From Sphingobium nicotianae (GTDB lineage: Bacteria > Pseudomonadota > Alphaproteobacteria > Sphingomonadales > Sphingomonadaceae): a DNA stretch of 64,000 bases. Positions 62,642 through 64,000 of this stretch are shown piece after piece (position 1 is the stretch's first letter; every line of letters begins with the position of its first letter). Below the pieces are notes generated by a model, which worked only from the letters and a program-made list of their open reading frames with translations, was not told where the DNA came from and did no database searches. The stretch spans positions 237,378 through 301,377 of the forward strand of contig NZ_JAHGAW010000006.1 of the NCBI RefSeq assembly GCF_018603885.1, in the 5' to 3' direction. Position numbers and translations under genes: made by a program.

Positions 62642-62950
62642 TCAGAAGCCATGGATAGTTCCGTCGACCACGACGCTTAGAATTATATAGAGGAAGAGGA
62701 GCAGTAGTCCCGTGTAGAGGCTGCCCGTAAGCCAAAACCACCGTGGGGAAGCGTCACGTATTTCTGATCGGCCATACGCGGACGGCAGCATCCGGCCAGT
62801 TGCAAGGCTCACGTAGAGCAACCACCCGACAATCTGCGGGATGAACAGAAAAGCGGTGCCACCAACCAATGCCCGCCAGTCTTTGGATGCCCAGCCGATG
62901 ATTAGCCAAGGGATTGCGGCAACAGCACACATCCCCACCATCAGGGGCAA
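62642..62950 (-). CDS. Small membrane protein, 102 aa
   Basis: The protein has about three membrane helices (GMCAVAAIPWLIIGWA; FLFIPQIVGWLLYVSLA; LTGSLYTGLLLLFLYIILSV). The start is uncertain: TTG 62950 or ATG 62941. Just upstream an in-frame TAG follows a possible earlier ATG (62983), so the gene may have lost its first codons. I recognise no family. It lies between the IS remnant and the IS5 pseudogene. Confidence 0.5.
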   Translation of the reverse strand: MPLMVGMCAVAAIPWLIIGWASKDWRALVGGTAFLFIPQIVGWLLYVSLATGRMLPSAYGRSEIRDASPRWFWLTGSLYTGLLLLFLYIILSVVVDGTIHGF

Positions 62951-63067
62951 GCGCTGCCTCGTTTTCCAGTCCCACTAAATCATGGCGATGGTATCGCATT
63001 CCGATCAAATGACCGCAATGCTGCCTGACCGGCATGGCATTTCATTGATTGACGCCGGGCGGAAGGA

Positions 63068-63876
63068 TTGATTCAAGGCTGCCTTTTGAAGGCAGGCTTG
63101 AGCAGGGGTGACCTGAGCGAAGCGGAATGGCGGGTTTTGAAAGGCTTGCTGCCCGTCAAGCCTGAAAACCGTGGGCGTGGCCGACGCCCTGAGCAGAACC
63201 GCTCCATTATCAACGGCATCCTCTGGCGGCTTCGCTGTGGTGCACCTTGGCGTGACGTTCCGCCTAAATATGGTAGTTGGGACACCATCTATCGCCGGTT
63301 CCGGCGATGGAGCGAAGCCGGAGTCTGGGAGACCGTTGCCGTGACGCTCGCCGAAGTCATGGCAGACAGCGGCCACTACAGCATCGACAGCACCACAGTC
63401 CGCGCCCACATCTCGGCAGCGGGCGGAAAAGGGGACTCATCGACGCGCTCTTGGCCGCTCGCGGGGCGGGTTCACCAGTAAGCTTCACTGCCTGGTTGAT
63501 GCCCTCGGACGACCGCTCGCCTTCCATCTGACGGTCGGCGAGGCGGCAGACTCAAGGCCTATGACGCCCCGATCGGCCTGCCTGAGCGCACGCCGGACGC
63601 TCTACTTGCCGACAAGGGCTACGATGCCGACGCAATCCGCGCGGACCTCGCCGAACGGAAGATCGAAGCGGTCATTCCCGGCAGGTCAAACCGCCGCGTG
63701 AAGATCGAGCATGACCGGACGCTCTACAAGCAGCGGAACCACATCGAGCGCATGTTCGGCCACCTCAAGATCAACCGGGCAATCGCCACCCGCTATGACC
63801 AACTGGCCAACAGCTTCCTCGGATGGTTCACCTCGCCACCGCCAGATACTGGCTCAAATTTGTCCACGCCGCCTAG
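63068..63876 (+). pseudogene. IS5-family transposase, several frameshifts
   Basis: Typical IS5 sequence is present in pieces: DLSEAEWRVLKGLLPVKPEN, then NGILWRLRCGAPWRDVPPKY, then the DDE Asp in YSIDSTTVRAH, later LLADKGYDADAIRADLA and RNHIERMFGHLKINRA with the E motif. The reading frame changes near 63430, 63470, 63555 and 63820, mostly next to G or C runs. The TAG is at 63874-63876. The transposase is thus dead, or the sequence has errors here. Confidence 0.85.
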
Positions 63877-63889
63877 GCCGGATCGACAT

Positions 63890-64000
63890 TCAGCGAAGCC
63901 AGATCATGGCGGCAGCGAGGTGGATGAAGCCGGCGAAATGGATAGTGCGCCGATCGTAGCGCGTGGCGAAGCGGCGGAAATGCTTGAGGCGACCGAAGCA
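63890..64000 (-). CDS. Transposase C-terminal fragment, IS5-like (partial)
   Basis: The minus-strand frame from the window end to TGA at 63892-63890 gives CFGRLKHFRRFATRYDRR, then TIHFAGFIHLAAAMIWLR. This is the C-terminal end of another IS5-type transposase subgroup. It starts 13 bases after the stop of the first transposase, in opposite direction, so two elements abut. Confidence 0.75.
   Translation of the reverse strand, partial: CFGRLKHFRRFATRYDRRTIHFAGFIHLAAAMIWLR

Noticed and set aside
62754..63035. 93-codon minus-strand frame overlapping the small membrane protein
   Set aside because: It is out of frame with the hydrophobic protein and shows no regular pattern; the membrane helices of the other frame are more convincing.

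Overview
The window looks like a piece of chromosome from an alphaproteobacterium, most probably of the order Sphingomonadales. This is inferred from the high GC content, the glnB-glnA pair, the many secreted SnoaL/NTF2-like proteins and PQQ dehydrogenases, a MobA/MobL relaxase on an island, and REP-like palindromes between genes. I could not run a database search, so the genus is not assigned.

Layout. 0-5 kb: tail of an aldehyde dehydrogenase, the nitrogen pair glnB-glnA, map, two GFA-fold proteins and a CinA-type protein. 5-19 kb: secreted and membrane proteins, a Tat-exported beta-lactamase-fold hydrolase, a cupin and beta-propeller pair, two MFS transporters, an ECF sigma/anti-sigma unit with a divergent S8 protease, and a three-gene electron-transfer operon (cytochrome b561, membrane cytochrome b, octaheme cytochrome c). 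19.3-29.7 kb: an accessory island ending at a tRNA-Gly(CCC) gene. It carries a tyrosine recombinase, a frameshifted MobA/MobL relaxase with a small Cys-rich ORF inside it, a GIY-YIG protein, a QueC-like/TatD-like pair resembling the QatC-QatD half of the Qat anti-phage system, and a DUF3800 protein just outside a possible second att site. 29.9-39.8 kb: catabolic and regulatory genes (alpha/beta hydrolase, MFS, TPR-PRMT-like methyltransferase, SDR, cupin, YafY/WYL regulator with a perfect palindrome, GFA protein, semialdehyde dehydrogenase, BKACE).

40.0-47.8 kb: a tightly packed run of seven genes joined by 4-base stop/start overlaps. Five encode exported proteins, of which four are SnoaL-like and one is SnoaL-like fused to an SMP-30-type propeller; then come a quinohemoprotein alcohol dehydrogenase and a CPT-like kinase. 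This looks like one periplasmic oxidation module whose substrate is unknown. A second quinohemoprotein dehydrogenase lies at 49.4-51.5 kb.

47.8-64 kb: phosphatase, GNAT, response regulator, ABC exporter, nitroreductase, diguanylate cyclase, pirin/LysR pair, ABC-F ATPase, tRNA-Lys, folK, a frameshifted uracil-DNA glycosylase, an AraC regulator and decayed IS5-family sequences at the right edge. The strongest candidates for undescribed biology are the SnoaL/PQQ operon, the two-gene Qat-like cassette, the palindromic ECF promoter shared by the protease and sigma operon, and the TPR-PRMT protein.
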